Source: Streptomyces sp. ISL-43
GTDB lineage: Bacteria; Actinomycetota; Actinomycetes; Streptomycetales; Streptomycetaceae
Direction: 5' to 3'
Length of the DNA stretch: 64,000 nt
Assembly (NCBI RefSeq): GCF_018614195.1
Contig: NZ_JAGGOT010000029.1
Location: forward strand, 1-64,000
Below are positions 47,801 through 53,183 of the stretch, one piece after another. Made by a program: the position numbers and the translations under genes. Each line of letters begins with the position of its first letter. Positions within the stretch are counted from its first letter, which is position 1. Under the pieces are notes generated by a model that saw nothing but the letters and a program-made list of their open reading frames with translations, had not been told where the DNA came from and did no database searches.

Positions 47801-48564
47801 TTGCCCAGCTTGCCCGTGATCGAGTCGTCGATCCTCTTCGAGATGATCGAGCCGGCGTCCTTGCCGAGGAGTTTGCCGAGCAACTGGCCGCCGTAGTGCC
47901 CGAGGATCTCCAGCGGCCCGGCCACCAGGCCGTTGAGCGCGCCGCCCTTGAGGGCCTCCAGGGTGTGTTCGGTGTCCCACTTGTCGGTGTGGCCGGAGGA
48001 GAGCTGGTAGAGCTGGATCACCATGTCCTGGAAGATGCCGGCGGTGATCCCGATGAACGTCTGCGTGATGATCGTCCGCAGCAGGTACGACAGCACGTTG
48101 CGCAGGCCCTCGCGGACGATCACGAACTGCAGGGCCGCGTTGATGGCGGACGCGCCGAAGCTGACCGGCCCGAAGATCATGGCGAACAGGATCTGTGCGA
48201 TCAGCTCGACGACCTGGAGGATCGCCATGATCTTCGTGTACTCGACCTGGTTGGCGACGTTCCGCGCCGCATCGCCGAGTTGGAGCGCCAGCTCGCTGGT
48301 CTGCTGCATGACGTTGGAGCCGGTCACCCCGCCGATGAGGTCCCGCATGGAGGCGACGAAGGCGTCAGCGGCCTCGCCCTCGAAGTCCTCCTTGATCATC
48401 GGAACGAGTTCCGCGATGTACTTGGCCAGCGTGTCCAGGTCCGAGGCCATGGCCTTGTAGTTGTCCGACACCTTCCGCATCAAGTCCTCGTCGGCCTGCG
48501 GCCAGGGCATGCCGGTGAGGAACGAGAAGAACTTGGCGACGTCCTCGGAGGGCTTGATCGACAT
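35854..48564 (-). CDS. 4236-residue giant T7SS substrate / putative polymorphic effector
   Basis: One uninterrupted 12.7-kb frame. Residues 1-110 form a WXG100_2/CpnT-like helical domain (MPWPQADEDLMRKVSDNYKA, FEGEAADAFVASM), the expected T7SS signal; 111-230 are hydrophobic helices (LQVVELIAQILFAMIFGPVS). Residues 300-420 are Ala/Gly/Thr/Ser repeats, 560-800 amphipathic helices, and 890-1000 acidic. Around 1120-1200 NLHSNGAG (His1127) and VLTACRIG (Cys1173) look like a caspase/CHAT-type Cys-His dyad. Residues 1300-3100 contain several beta-rich repeat-like segments. Residues 3130-3570 are an enzyme-like alpha/beta module (AGREVIVLWSRFSGK, PIVLIVGDSHADPDHREK). The rest is a further domain ending VFLVDDGTEFLWSVVR. 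Very large T7SS proteins with lonely-Cys-type modules are known in Streptomyces, but activities are not. Likely secreted toxin or surface protein; no confirmed immunity gene. Confidence 0.9.
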   Translation of the reverse strand: MSIKPSEDVAKFFSFLTGMPWPQADEDLMRKVSDNYKAMASDLDTLAKYIAELVPMIKEDFEGEAADAFVASMRDLIGGVTGSNVMQQTSELALQLGDAARNVANQVEYTKIMAILQVVELIAQILFAMIFGPVSFGASAINAALQFVIVREGLRNVLSYLLRTIITQTFIGITAGIFQDMVIQLYQLSSGHTDKWDTEHTLEALKGGALNGLVAGPLEILGHYGGQLLGKLLGKDAGSIISKRIDDSITGKLGKELADAAKENGLKTTGKGLAKDELNTIVKKDAAPKPPLTAKSPVNDLPGTAPTRTASAGAVSKPGATAGTTAGANAGTKTGANAGSKAGANAGTNAGASAGTRTGTSAGSKTGSTAGSGAGTSATGSGRAVTGGASGTARNVAGDAGAHNAANDAKAAAGVRNSGTKTASEGLDGMKPTAPGKSATGKGLVPDEAAGAASKGTRTASQGLESPNAKAAEAPDVAGAGVKDVAGSAAADTAAGVAKGEKKAVAGAAEGEAKATAGAAAKGTVPDSSITKLLTTDAARSAFAKDVGKLLGAAGGQIEQGFVRQGKGSIAHKVSDEMGKIFEKHLAKEGSDLLKDQMRAVGKEFGETFTKKWGRLAADHTGLGEALEKSLGDLAGNKGLKNLANDLPDLFSPSKITGNAFTQPFKRMFQTTPLHGNPMYQLGLAVSANLKDGVQNNLSEGFYNLIFSEEHEFTTTWSTFVSGMAMGALGKALHKLFEPAMNRYAEWFASHQFKANPNDSKYFGALHPLNVVSFLANMTGHQAPYPVPRPTSFEHDVTFKQQTKDMVEWVFSHPFTGRSFFDRPLPVLTPEHDADHTPDALSEADKVADALQPKTESADGPGSDKDPKHAREEGDGDAKDDKDAKETDDGTTKTDEGSAKETAPGRAVGSDGAPVGSPSRPRTEGGLPENRDTTAGDDDTTTPPKNDDAEELEFLPVSDEADDADSGPVPPDTGEPLPEGQLPPPTVLVPPTARPFDSDTDQGGSHIEMGPYQLQHALTPPGAGNLPSPSSTRLLTRPIRDASGEEVGLSFHHEPDWKLREQSLARFGGTSGVYQVHEENKGYDQARPFDWSGTTETVLGRQAGRQTGGDLAAPWQGEPRPFFLNLHSNGAGVKVLAPGDHDYRTVTLRDFGTQIKERVSSLPPGAPLVLTACRIGRHAPELQQFADITGRKVYASTAQTYSALRPRPGTDESAVGSDRYEGVIAMVSDPSGPETVWTSATPRPQTPEVAAAHAAPPPGPLDPAGPRRFVHALTDHGAAQLGMALPDRLPVRELHARLRQLSTDETALDAGLAGQLHPDALKSVLPYLLHKDGWPVPAELLGGRAVRLRLQLSDPQEAHPLGTEHGPQPETRLERRAGAGNEFSQALGGGNRRRVTGTYGETLDIPAAGILAKAPWNVSVSVTHNELTHNQNLSQGHQAVQALRSNESSTPHTYKATWVIESGEGGSGGDGSGPAADDHRPVTETEPLTVYFPQHLLTSVEGVHQPPTVEQLRTAPLWGVAGIGEPGGLAQLVEHARFRPTLDSLSAESLAELHHWTSEESLRGGLPIAVSGEFFSSVLHDTSGRALGFFGLKAVVDPQGEVTAVTRSMNLESHNLRFNRYTGKSTLTSSLAFEGGGQAGFTSSRDVGHPGAGTAFGGAVGGKVGGRFQASEDFSAGGGAQLDQSLRSPARHLLVGGTARYTVTFHEGLPPDKEKRVDGDATPLSLYVPARSTLDLQNAGTRRLPPELDGLRSLGMSATATQVKGAERHFEAAMAELTTRHYLPGDTAGGASDGPGAPDRRTQLMNLHRLKAAWSEFALRGAAGEIVDGGHVVRLDDPRPGRMGQIQVRLTAELTGEPPRHMGTLDKDRMALSNSVSHTLPASGQRTTSPSGTLGFTGQVNMPFGGSNWQAQSSVDPGYAYTRGTAEGWSTSVSHDQQIITKDGVDFFDAHVTYRLDISDGGSWRTVGPAEATDPGTPSVISLAVAHDRTTAATAAEPVAAPAAAQVLRTPAAMDERMGTLVDPEGVLQPGVVTLPGDSVVEHVRGAHVLQDVVREMLRGRPPREPAPQQDPAPVTTPAAARPVTDLEAQRQQPTVPPPLLHRVGPALADAVAGGALSTWNWLTGKPLGDVLPHGHVLLDSQLNATALLARGHQVFGGTYVVEHATGYGAAADHHLLLEVKGYLHASTGPNNEFRISRQGDAFGLYTETGITHADSSTSGDTSTHGGRVGGSLAFKDTGPQASPNAGTPSGGYQYTRDTTTASSRTTALTAVQVPNDAGHHHRVRLNATYEITLRQGWRSGTANMLGFGQEAPVRRVVTLPDSVGVLLTPEQLLRHRQQFETAGLDVGALLPPGNQAGGARLLPDRFAGAGHIGQGSVDEVTLRPHDEGIDAPGLRREPLRERLTELIDRIAPGVRTPGHSSHVAGVETALTNLASPAVIRSLPSRSPGAVTLSFEHHALGGADRVEVSLQAKLVPGQGDARGTELPGTSGVENQTHLTRTAVAPNLGTTAAHTYSFSPQVTYPHPPAGAMNDRSGATVTGSHAGTLTQPTTRFSEKRTWLRTEHVTQFDGIHYEYTVSVRRTPLHLNPLHAPGNVVSALSGRPRDGSFILQGRGVMRFPVVDTPLVEGGQAGPRAWQPGLPLPAPVAPAEPAAPAERRAGPTAFVPVRHFSVLSFDALPGLASALTGPRNGSAGGGPSFLLTSASHQLNLLGDLVRARGGLTLDPSFASVFTGTIGTSGGAHVSVRLSNPEHAGQAAGSASIAVDRVSRQGTTSSASSAPRAQLGADYVQRFGGSGLTVPGTGPNTRHSATNAASSLSMDIVKSGKTDAPGDDRLPPAGAPVQHVVRLDAEITVTGRDGTAGDPVRGRIELLVTEEDLLGHGLFDRSSRGHLDLRDISRPVPPATDAVPVADRISRLRTALERPDGTPRQVWFAADDHLQSADALYVAHRTAMALGRPVELVLRGDHGPESYRFAVNGDLETGQEQPARRLRALFDAHDTAEGPALADAARTLAEARREAGEFSVRPLSAELVANVYDAGHGKQMKKAQPWEVLKSADTHPVVLSQPGYATGDQFAIAAALREVPRLHVAISQGSIDPVTQKPRESEDKAMEIRNFYLASGIDRERIHLVTVDDLWKDKKLADAKIDGLVRILPARIAWTPPQGGTNTHGEHLGTLERVLEVWNASELWPTPVAQDGAEPQRAKADPNDLNRLLEAAGLLAPSPVTRDAEVARRQEIGALWHERGEGLRATTLPAGEALADGIGLSKTVAGKRNLPLNGGTGYVAGMHGPDMQARVRDMWRVSPETFPPVSEDHPSEGKVKAWLDAKEVSDIAGREVIVLWSRFSGKLGGAHLEHDTSYEGVRQIITEVGSTAAESGNGRKPIVLIVGDSHADPDHREKYATMAADLSDDHVSVHNLTAFWNTSNSSIREKLESWNGHDRIGQFKLYEYLQRQAASVRHLGFRSGNLEAMAMLGYELRYMEEPGSIGTDRMALWHKAADGLTVYGGQPVGYELLKVDKPPTRSGKYFNEAGLLGEMKKNTDRTVRIDADPPDFIHAKRSAADPVSRVSDEAKAEFKNGFDKGFTSKDIRNIVRFLMDTGPHPEGGAASSAPLTAHVLDGGHDPSPPAEPPAGPPATELRYRAAQPAYHVVSEVLKSNMKNPGAAEELKKRRDLRVTEYESPEGTVLKVESLAHRSDVRVERLDGRDYVRLYQTVYAPDGVEHKDIQQTADGEIKILPDTKDMWVNAGRPWRALHYMRTYRHQGHGRIEKGKEGTHGKPIVRSFLVPVETYNRLTDGAIEEAQVSGLGNGHALNTDRNKDSDQYLIRDSGVEEIRNDALPGSLRTYVLDQYQGEYLPGTRDGEVRTLSDMLDELSLPQLRDIPELVRPLPPVRPAPDPNGVPDVPNVSPPKVPEPRSFHLVLPLSANAGAVSRHVQRLQLLHDLLGPDLLTSSDKAKAKAQAQFRKLAGGLIRDGFPRTDQERLALRTRVNRAANYSYMPTVIEAVYKEAVAGKFGKASNLGEWTQSQDFPERNLVWTEKEIRPAQTEETETDETETAAPADGDAVGRGTGDVDAGTPTDLHSFPSDTGSDYPAVLANAVRTANDPAYVPPVRPPGRTRQSEFVQTARDTDFPRAAGTGADAFQQSIQDVLAGGSSQAHTPQFRARRILDGLARDRADGDAIALASTIAARDHDVTIVYVAVDGSRRTFGTGRTEVFLVDDGTEFLWSVVRTGPVA
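47480..47640. repeat. Ala/Gly/Thr-coding tandem repeat in the giant gene
   Basis: Imperfect 12- to 24-bp repeats (plus strand GCGCCCGCGTTGGTGCCC and variants) encode AGANAGTK/AGSK units between the N-terminal T7SS domain and the rest of the giant protein. Probably an extended spacer. Confidence 0.7.
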
Positions 48565-48671
48565 GGTGCGGGCAACCTTCTTGCCGGACGGGGCGATGGG
48601 CGGGGCGACGGACGGGGCGTGACAAGGGCAGGACCGGGACGGGAAGGAGCGGCGGCCGGCGTGCGCGCGGG

Positions 48672-48983
48672 CTACCAGTCGCCCGCGTTCTCCCCGGCCT
48701 GCTCGTCGGCCTTGTCGGTGATGTCCTTCGAGTCCTTGCCCGCGGTGGTGACCCGGCCGAGGGACTTCCCGATGTACTTGACGGTCCCCGTCAGGTTCTC
48801 GGTCGGCTTGTCCACCACCTCGTGGTACTTCTTGCCGATCGCGTCGTGCCCCGCGGAGTCCTTGTTGAGACGGTTGACCTCGGCGATGCGCAGGCTGAGG
48901 TCGTGCAGTTTCGCCTCGTAGTCCTCGTAGTGGGCGAACTTGCCCTTGAGGTCCGCCAGCGACTTGAGCTTCGGCTTAGCCAT
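48672..48983 (-). CDS. Small helical T7SS protein (103 residues)
   Basis: Residues 1-60 are a helical, Lys-rich hairpin (LKGKFAHYEDYEAKLHDLSLRIAEVNRL), followed by a basic and then an acidic tail ending DEQAGENAGDW. No WxG motif, but size and helical nature match ESX partner proteins. AGGAGG lies 6 bases before ATG 48983, and the gene overlaps the YbaB-like gene by 8 bases. It immediately precedes the giant protein gene, so it may be its helical partner or chaperone. Confidence 0.75.
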   Translation of the reverse strand: MAKPKLKSLADLKGKFAHYEDYEAKLHDLSLRIAEVNRLNKDSAGHDAIGKKYHEVVDKPTENLTGTVKYIGKSLGRVTTAGKDSKDITDKADEQAGENAGDW

Positions 48984-49425
48984 TGAATTCCTCCTGCTTC
49001 GTGGAGCGCTTCCTCGCCTCTTCCGCCTCGAAGCCCGGGCGCATGGAGCGCAGGGGCTTGAGCAGTTCGTCCATGTCCGTCGGCATGTCGGTCAGCCCGG
49101 CCGCCATGCGGATCTGCTCGCCGACGTTCGCGAAGGACTTGATCCGCTCGATCACCTGCTCGCCCATGCGGCCGCGGGCGTCGTTCAGTACGTTGGTGAG
49201 GACGTCCGCGAGCTCGGCGGGGGCCATCTCCTTGTACGCCGTCGTGCGGAAGTTCATGGAGATGACCTGGCCCTGCGGGCCCACGGTCACGGTGACCATG
49301 CGGTCCTTGGAGGTCGCGCTCGCGGTCGCCCGGTCGAGTTCCGCCCGCGCCTCGGTCATCCTCGCGGTCTGCTCCCGCAGGCTGGCCATCACCAGCTCGA
49401 TCCGGCCCTCGGCTTCGAGACTCAC
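48976..49425 (-). CDS. YbaB/EbfC-family protein in the T7SS operon
   Basis: A 149-residue protein with an N-terminal helix (IELVMASLREQTARMTEARAELDRATASATS) and the YbaB beta-sheet/helix core (MVTVTVGPQGQVISMNFRTTAYKEMAPAELADVLTNVLNDARGRM, shown as separate segments VTVTVGPQGQVISMNF and LADVLTNVLNDARGR). Family members are small DNA-binding dimers; in actinobacterial T7SS loci a YbaB-like protein often sits beside WXG100 genes, and is also called an EspG/EspH-like helper. GTG 49425 has AAGGA 4 bases upstream; a longer in-frame start has no ribosome site. Confidence 0.85.
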   Translation of the reverse strand: MSLEAEGRIELVMASLREQTARMTEARAELDRATASATSKDRMVTVTVGPQGQVISMNFRTTAYKEMAPAELADVLTNVLNDARGRMGEQVIERIKSFANVGEQIRMAAGLTDMPTDMDELLKPLRSMRPGFEAEEARKRSTKQEEFNG

Positions 49426-49459
49426 TGGTCCTTCTTTCCTGTGTGCTGTGTCCGTACGG

Positions 49460-51610
49460 TCATCGGCCGATGACTCCGCTGACGGTCCCGGTGTCGGTGC
49501 CCCAGGTGTCCTCGTCCTCGGAGAGCCAGGTGGTCCGCTGGCGGTCCTTCTGGCCGCCGGCGCCGCCCGCACCCGCGCCCGCGCCCATACCGGCGCCGCC
49601 CATCGGGGGCATCATCGGCCCGCTCTGGGTCTGCTGCTGGGTGGCCAGCTGTCTGGCCGCGTCCTCGGCGGCGGTGGCCTTGGCCCGGTCGGCCTCCGTA
49701 CCGGGGGGCGCCGCGGCGTCGGCCGCCTGCAGGGCCCGGTCGCTGACCATGGAGGGGGCGGCCAGCAGCGGGCCGGCGGAGCCGGAGCCCTTCCCGCCGG
49801 CGCCGCCGCCCGCGGAGGCGCCGAGGCCGGAGAGGTGTCCGCCGCCGGAGAGGCCGAGCGCGTCCCGCCCGCCGGAGCCCAGTGACTGGGAGCTGGTGAC
49901 CGGCCGCAGGTCCCGGCGGGAGTCGAGCAGTGCGTGCTCGGTGTCGGCGAGCAGTTGGGAAGAGCGGTCGATGGGGCGGCCCTTGGCATCGACGAGTATG
50001 CCGTCGGCGTTGACGCTCGCGCCCTTCGGGAGGACGTACGGGTTGCCGTTGGAGTCGAGCAGCGGCTTGCCCTTGGCGTCGACCAGTACGCCGTCGGGGT
50101 TGACCTTCGCGCCCTCGGGCACCTTGATCCGGTCGAGCAGCAAGGGGTCCAGGCCGCCGCCCGGGTTGGTTGCCGGCTGCTCCTTGAGCTTGGCGCCGGG
50201 CGGGGCCACGAGGGGCTTGCCGTCCTTGCCGAGGACGAGGTTCCCCTTGGAATCCCGGATCTTGCCGTCCTTGCCGATGACGGAGCCGACCGGCACCGTG
50301 ATCGGCTGGTGGTCCTTGCCGAGGACCGGCTTGCCCTCCTTGTCGAGGAGGTTCGCCGTACCGTTGCCGGGCAGGCCGGTGCTCGGGTTCGGTATGAGGG
50401 GGCCGGGCGTGGGGCCCGGGGGCTTGACGGTGTTCTTGTCGCCCCCGCCCTTCCCGCCCTTCCCGCCGCTCCCGCCGCCGAGGTTCAGATTGCCGCCGGG
50501 CGGGGGGATGTCCTGGCTGCCGCCCTGCTCGTTCCCGCCCCCGCCCTCGCCCCCGTCGCCCGTTCCGCCCTCGCCGCCCGCTCCGGGCCCCGGCACCGGG
50601 CCGCCGGCGCCGCCGCCGGGGCTCTGGGGCAGGCCGAGGTTGGGCTGGATGACGCCGCGCCCCAGGGCGCCGGCGAGACGGGTGTACTCGGCGTCGAGGT
50701 ACGTGTAGACGCTGTCGGCCAGCGAGTCCATCGAGTACAGGGTCCCCGCCCTGGTGGACAGGGTCAGCACATTGGCGCTGAGGCCGGCCAGCCAGTAGCC
50801 CTTGGCGGTCTGCTCCACCTTGTCCCAGAAAGGGTCGTGAGCGATGTTCAGCCCATCGGCCCAGACGGCGTACTGCTCGTCGATCCTGGGGCCGATCGCC
50901 AGATGGTGGTCGAGGGCCCTCTTCAGTACTTGCGTCGCGCCGCTGTCGGGGGTCGCGAACCATTTCGCCTCCACCTCGAGCATCTCTTGGTGGGACTGCC
51001 GCAGGGACGTCCCGGCGGCCCTGAGCTGGGCCTCGAAGTCGTCGGGGTGCAGGAGGTCGGTCTGGATGTGGGTGAGGGCCAGGGCGATGTTGGAGAGGTA
51101 CTTCTTGAACTCGCCTGCGGCGCTGCCGCGCCAGTTGTCCCCGGTGTCGCCGAGCTGGTCGATCCAGCCCAGCAGCCCGCTCTTCTTGTCGAGCGACGTG
51201 ACCAGCAGCTTCGCGACCCCCTGGAGCGCGTCGGCGGCCCGATCGAAGGTCGTGGCGTTGACGTTCTCGTTCTTCTTCGTGTTGTTCAGGTTTTCCAGCA
51301 GGGCGTAGACGCCGGTGCGGTAGGTGTTGTAATTCGCCGTGCTGTCGTTGAACATGTCCCAGTTCATGCGCAGCCCGATCAGGTACCCGTATCCCGAGGG
51401 CCTCGAGACGAAGCTGAAGACGTCGAGGGGTGGACTGGCTGCGACTGCCTTCGCCTTGAGATGCTCCTCGCTCGGGTTGGGGATGGAAATATCGACCTTC
51501 AGGTGTTTGTCGATCCACTTCGGCGAAGCCGGCCCCGCCACATCGACGCGGGTCTTCACGGAGTCGGTCTTGGGCAGGAAGATCGGTACGACTTCGTCCC
51601 AGTTGTGCAT
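49460..51610 (-). CDS. 716-residue T7SS-associated helical protein with Gly/Pro-rich repeats
   Basis: ATG 51610 (MHNWDEVVP) is used; the much longer open frame upstream is the antisense shadow of other genes. Residues 1-330 are mostly helical with a WXG-like turn (NWRGSAAGEFKKYLSNIALA), consistent with a secreted ESX-type substrate. Residues 335-430 are Gly/Pro-rich. Residues 435-560 hold four beta-hairpin-like repeats of the form GKPVL...PVGSVIGKDGKI. The C-terminus TTWLSEDEDTWGTD with VIGR at the very end is a recurring acidic Trp motif in actinobacterial WXG100-like proteins. Probable secreted structural or wall-associated factor; no enzyme motif seen. Confidence 0.8.
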   Translation of the reverse strand: MHNWDEVVPIFLPKTDSVKTRVDVAGPASPKWIDKHLKVDISIPNPSEEHLKAKAVAASPPLDVFSFVSRPSGYGYLIGLRMNWDMFNDSTANYNTYRTGVYALLENLNNTKKNENVNATTFDRAADALQGVAKLLVTSLDKKSGLLGWIDQLGDTGDNWRGSAAGEFKKYLSNIALALTHIQTDLLHPDDFEAQLRAAGTSLRQSHQEMLEVEAKWFATPDSGATQVLKRALDHHLAIGPRIDEQYAVWADGLNIAHDPFWDKVEQTAKGYWLAGLSANVLTLSTRAGTLYSMDSLADSVYTYLDAEYTRLAGALGRGVIQPNLGLPQSPGGGAGGPVPGPGAGGEGGTGDGGEGGGGNEQGGSQDIPPPGGNLNLGGGSGGKGGKGGGDKNTVKPPGPTPGPLIPNPSTGLPGNGTANLLDKEGKPVLGKDHQPITVPVGSVIGKDGKIRDSKGNLVLGKDGKPLVAPPGAKLKEQPATNPGGGLDPLLLDRIKVPEGAKVNPDGVLVDAKGKPLLDSNGNPYVLPKGASVNADGILVDAKGRPIDRSSQLLADTEHALLDSRRDLRPVTSSQSLGSGGRDALGLSGGGHLSGLGASAGGGAGGKGSGSAGPLLAAPSMVSDRALQAADAAAPPGTEADRAKATAAEDAARQLATQQQTQSGPMMPPMGGAGMGAGAGAGGAGGQKDRQRTTWLSEDEDTWGTDTGTVSGVIGR

Positions 51611-51627
51611 CGCGGGGGCCCTTCTCG

Positions 51628-52092
51628 TCAGCTCTGGTTGCCCGCGGGCGGGTTGCCGCTCGTGGGGGGCTTCGAATGCTGTTGCACCTGCGTGAGCACC
51701 TCCCACATCTCGGCGGCGCTCAGCGCTTCGTCGTCCGCGTTCTGCAGCAGCAGCCGGATGTCGTGCAGCGTGACGTACGAGCCGTGGGCGGCGGCCGAGA
51801 TGATGGCGAACGCGCTCACGAGCTGTTTGGCGTAGGCCTGGAAGTTCGTCTGCAACTGCTCGGCACTCGGCAGGCGCACGGTGTTGCCCGGCAGCAGCTT
51901 GCCCTCGTCCCCGATCAACGACCCGTTCTGCCACTTGTTCTTGAGCATGAAGAGGGAGTGATCGCCCTCCAGCAGGGCCTGGTACGGGGCGATCTTCTTC
52001 TCGGCGAAGTCGAGGAGGTACTTGTCGGTGATCTTGAGGTCGCCGCCGTCGCCCGATCCCTCGTCGCCGTCGGGCTTCGGTTCCTTCGCCAT
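51628..52092 (-). CDS. 154-residue T7SS-associated helical protein
   Basis: Residues 1-20 are an acidic Gly/Asp-rich start; 21-140 form about five helices (KYLLDFAEKKIAPYQALLEG, AYAKQLVSAFAIISAAAHGS, SAAEMWEVLTQVQQH). AAGGAG precedes ATG 52092. The stop lies 17 bases before the next gene in the operon. I do not recognise a named family; operon position suggests an ESX substrate or chaperone. Confidence 0.75.
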   Translation of the reverse strand: MAKEPKPDGDEGSGDGGDLKITDKYLLDFAEKKIAPYQALLEGDHSLFMLKNKWQNGSLIGDEGKLLPGNTVRLPSAEQLQTNFQAYAKQLVSAFAIISAAAHGSYVTLHDIRLLLQNADDEALSAAEMWEVLTQVQQHSKPPTSGNPPAGNQS

Positions 52093-52328
52093 GAGTGCTC
52101 CTTCGTCGGGGTGCCGGCTGCGGCTCGTGGATCCGGTCGTACGCGCGCCGCCACCCAGAGGAACGGGCCGCCCTCGGAAGGGGGTTCAGGCACACGGGGA
52201 GAAAGCACGGACCCGGCCTGCTGGGGGAGCGTGGCCGGGTCCGTGTCGGCACGTCGAAGGTGGGGGACCTCCGGTCATGCCGGTCTGTGGGGGCGGGCGT
52301 CCGCCGGTACGGCCGGTCGCCCGCCGGG

Positions 52329-52628
52329 TCAGGTGCGGCCGCCGGGGAACAGGGAGGCGCTCCGCTTGTCGGCGTTCCTGATCGTCAGGTGCATGTCCGC
52401 CAGCTTGTCGGCGCCGCTGTCGAACTCCTGGGACATCGCGGTGTCCAGCTGGTGCACGGTCGTGACGAAGTCCTGGAACGCGGCGGCGGCCGCGCCCTTG
52501 AAGCTGTCCTTGACCGTGGAGAGCTCGGTGACGAGCATCTCCAGGTTGGTGTGCATCTTCTTGGCCGCCGCCTTCATGTCCTCGTTGGCCTCGGCGAGCG
52601 CGTTGTGATTGATGTCTAGGTCTGCCAC
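52329..52628 (-). CDS. WXG100-like (EsxB-type) protein, 99 residues
   Basis: Helix-turn-helix hairpin of about 100 residues, the family size. Helix 1 is HNALAEANEDMKAAAKKMHTNLEMLVTELSTV, the turn carries FKGAAAAAFQDF in place of WxG, and helix 2 is FVTTVHQLDTAMSQEFDSGADKL. GTG 52628 (VADLDINHN) is the likely start. It is paired with the 112-residue gene just upstream, the usual EsxA/EsxB heterodimer layout. Confidence 0.85.
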   Translation of the reverse strand: MADLDINHNALAEANEDMKAAAKKMHTNLEMLVTELSTVKDSFKGAAAAAFQDFVTTVHQLDTAMSQEFDSGADKLADMHLTIRNADKRSASLFPGGRT

Positions 52629-52702
52629 GGGAGCGGGGCCTCTCTCTGGGATCCGGTGAGCGGTTGCGCGAGTTCGGACGGAGGAACGAGTGCCGGCAGG
52701 CG

Positions 52703-53041
52703 TCAGCCGTTCAGCGCCTCGAAGATCGGCCCGCCCCAGTTGCCTCCCGTGGCGTGCGCCTCCTCCTCGGCCTGGGTGAGGAACTTCTGGGCACCCTGGG
52801 TCGAGTCGATGAGCGTCTGGTACTTCTGCATGATCGTGTCGTAGCCGATGATCCACTCCTCGACCTTGCGGAGGAACGCCTTGGCCGACTCGGCCTGGTA
52901 GTTCCACCCGACCCGCTCCATCACCTCGTCCACCTGGGAACGGGCGTTCATCATCTGGACCAGGTAGCCGTCCAGGTGCTGGATGGTGTTGAGAATGACC
53001 TGGTCCGAAGTGACCAACTGCTCTTCGGGGCTGGCTGTCAC
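52703..53041 (-). CDS. WXG100-like (EsxA-type) protein, 112 residues
   Basis: Helix 1 is QVILNTIQHLDGYLVQMMNA, the turn reads VGWNYQAESAKAF (Trp kept but Tyr instead of Gly), and helix 2 is FLRKVEEWIIGYDTIMQKY. GTG 53041 has CAGGAGAA 3-4 bases before it. C-terminal NWGG is a second Trp-Gly turn. Probably dimerises with the next, 99-residue protein and is exported with it through EccC. Confidence 0.85.
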   Translation of the reverse strand: MTASPEEQLVTSDQVILNTIQHLDGYLVQMMNARSQVDEVMERVGWNYQAESAKAFLRKVEEWIIGYDTIMQKYQTLIDSTQGAQKFLTQAEEEAHATGGNWGGPIFEALNG

Positions 53042-53183
53042 GTGTTCTCCTGGGTCGTTTCAGGGGCGGCCGATGAGGTGGTTCCGGTGGGTGGCGCGCC
53101 CGGTTCCGGTTGCCCGCCCAGCGCGTCGACGGCGTGTGCCGGGAGCCTCTGTCAGACGTAACGGGCCTCCACCCGCGCAGGGT

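Noticed and set aside
49460..52252. Extended 930-codon form of the 716-residue T7SS protein
   Set aside because: The added 214 codons overlap the 154-residue gene in another frame and are Arg/Pro-rich; ATG 51610 opens the recognisable protein.
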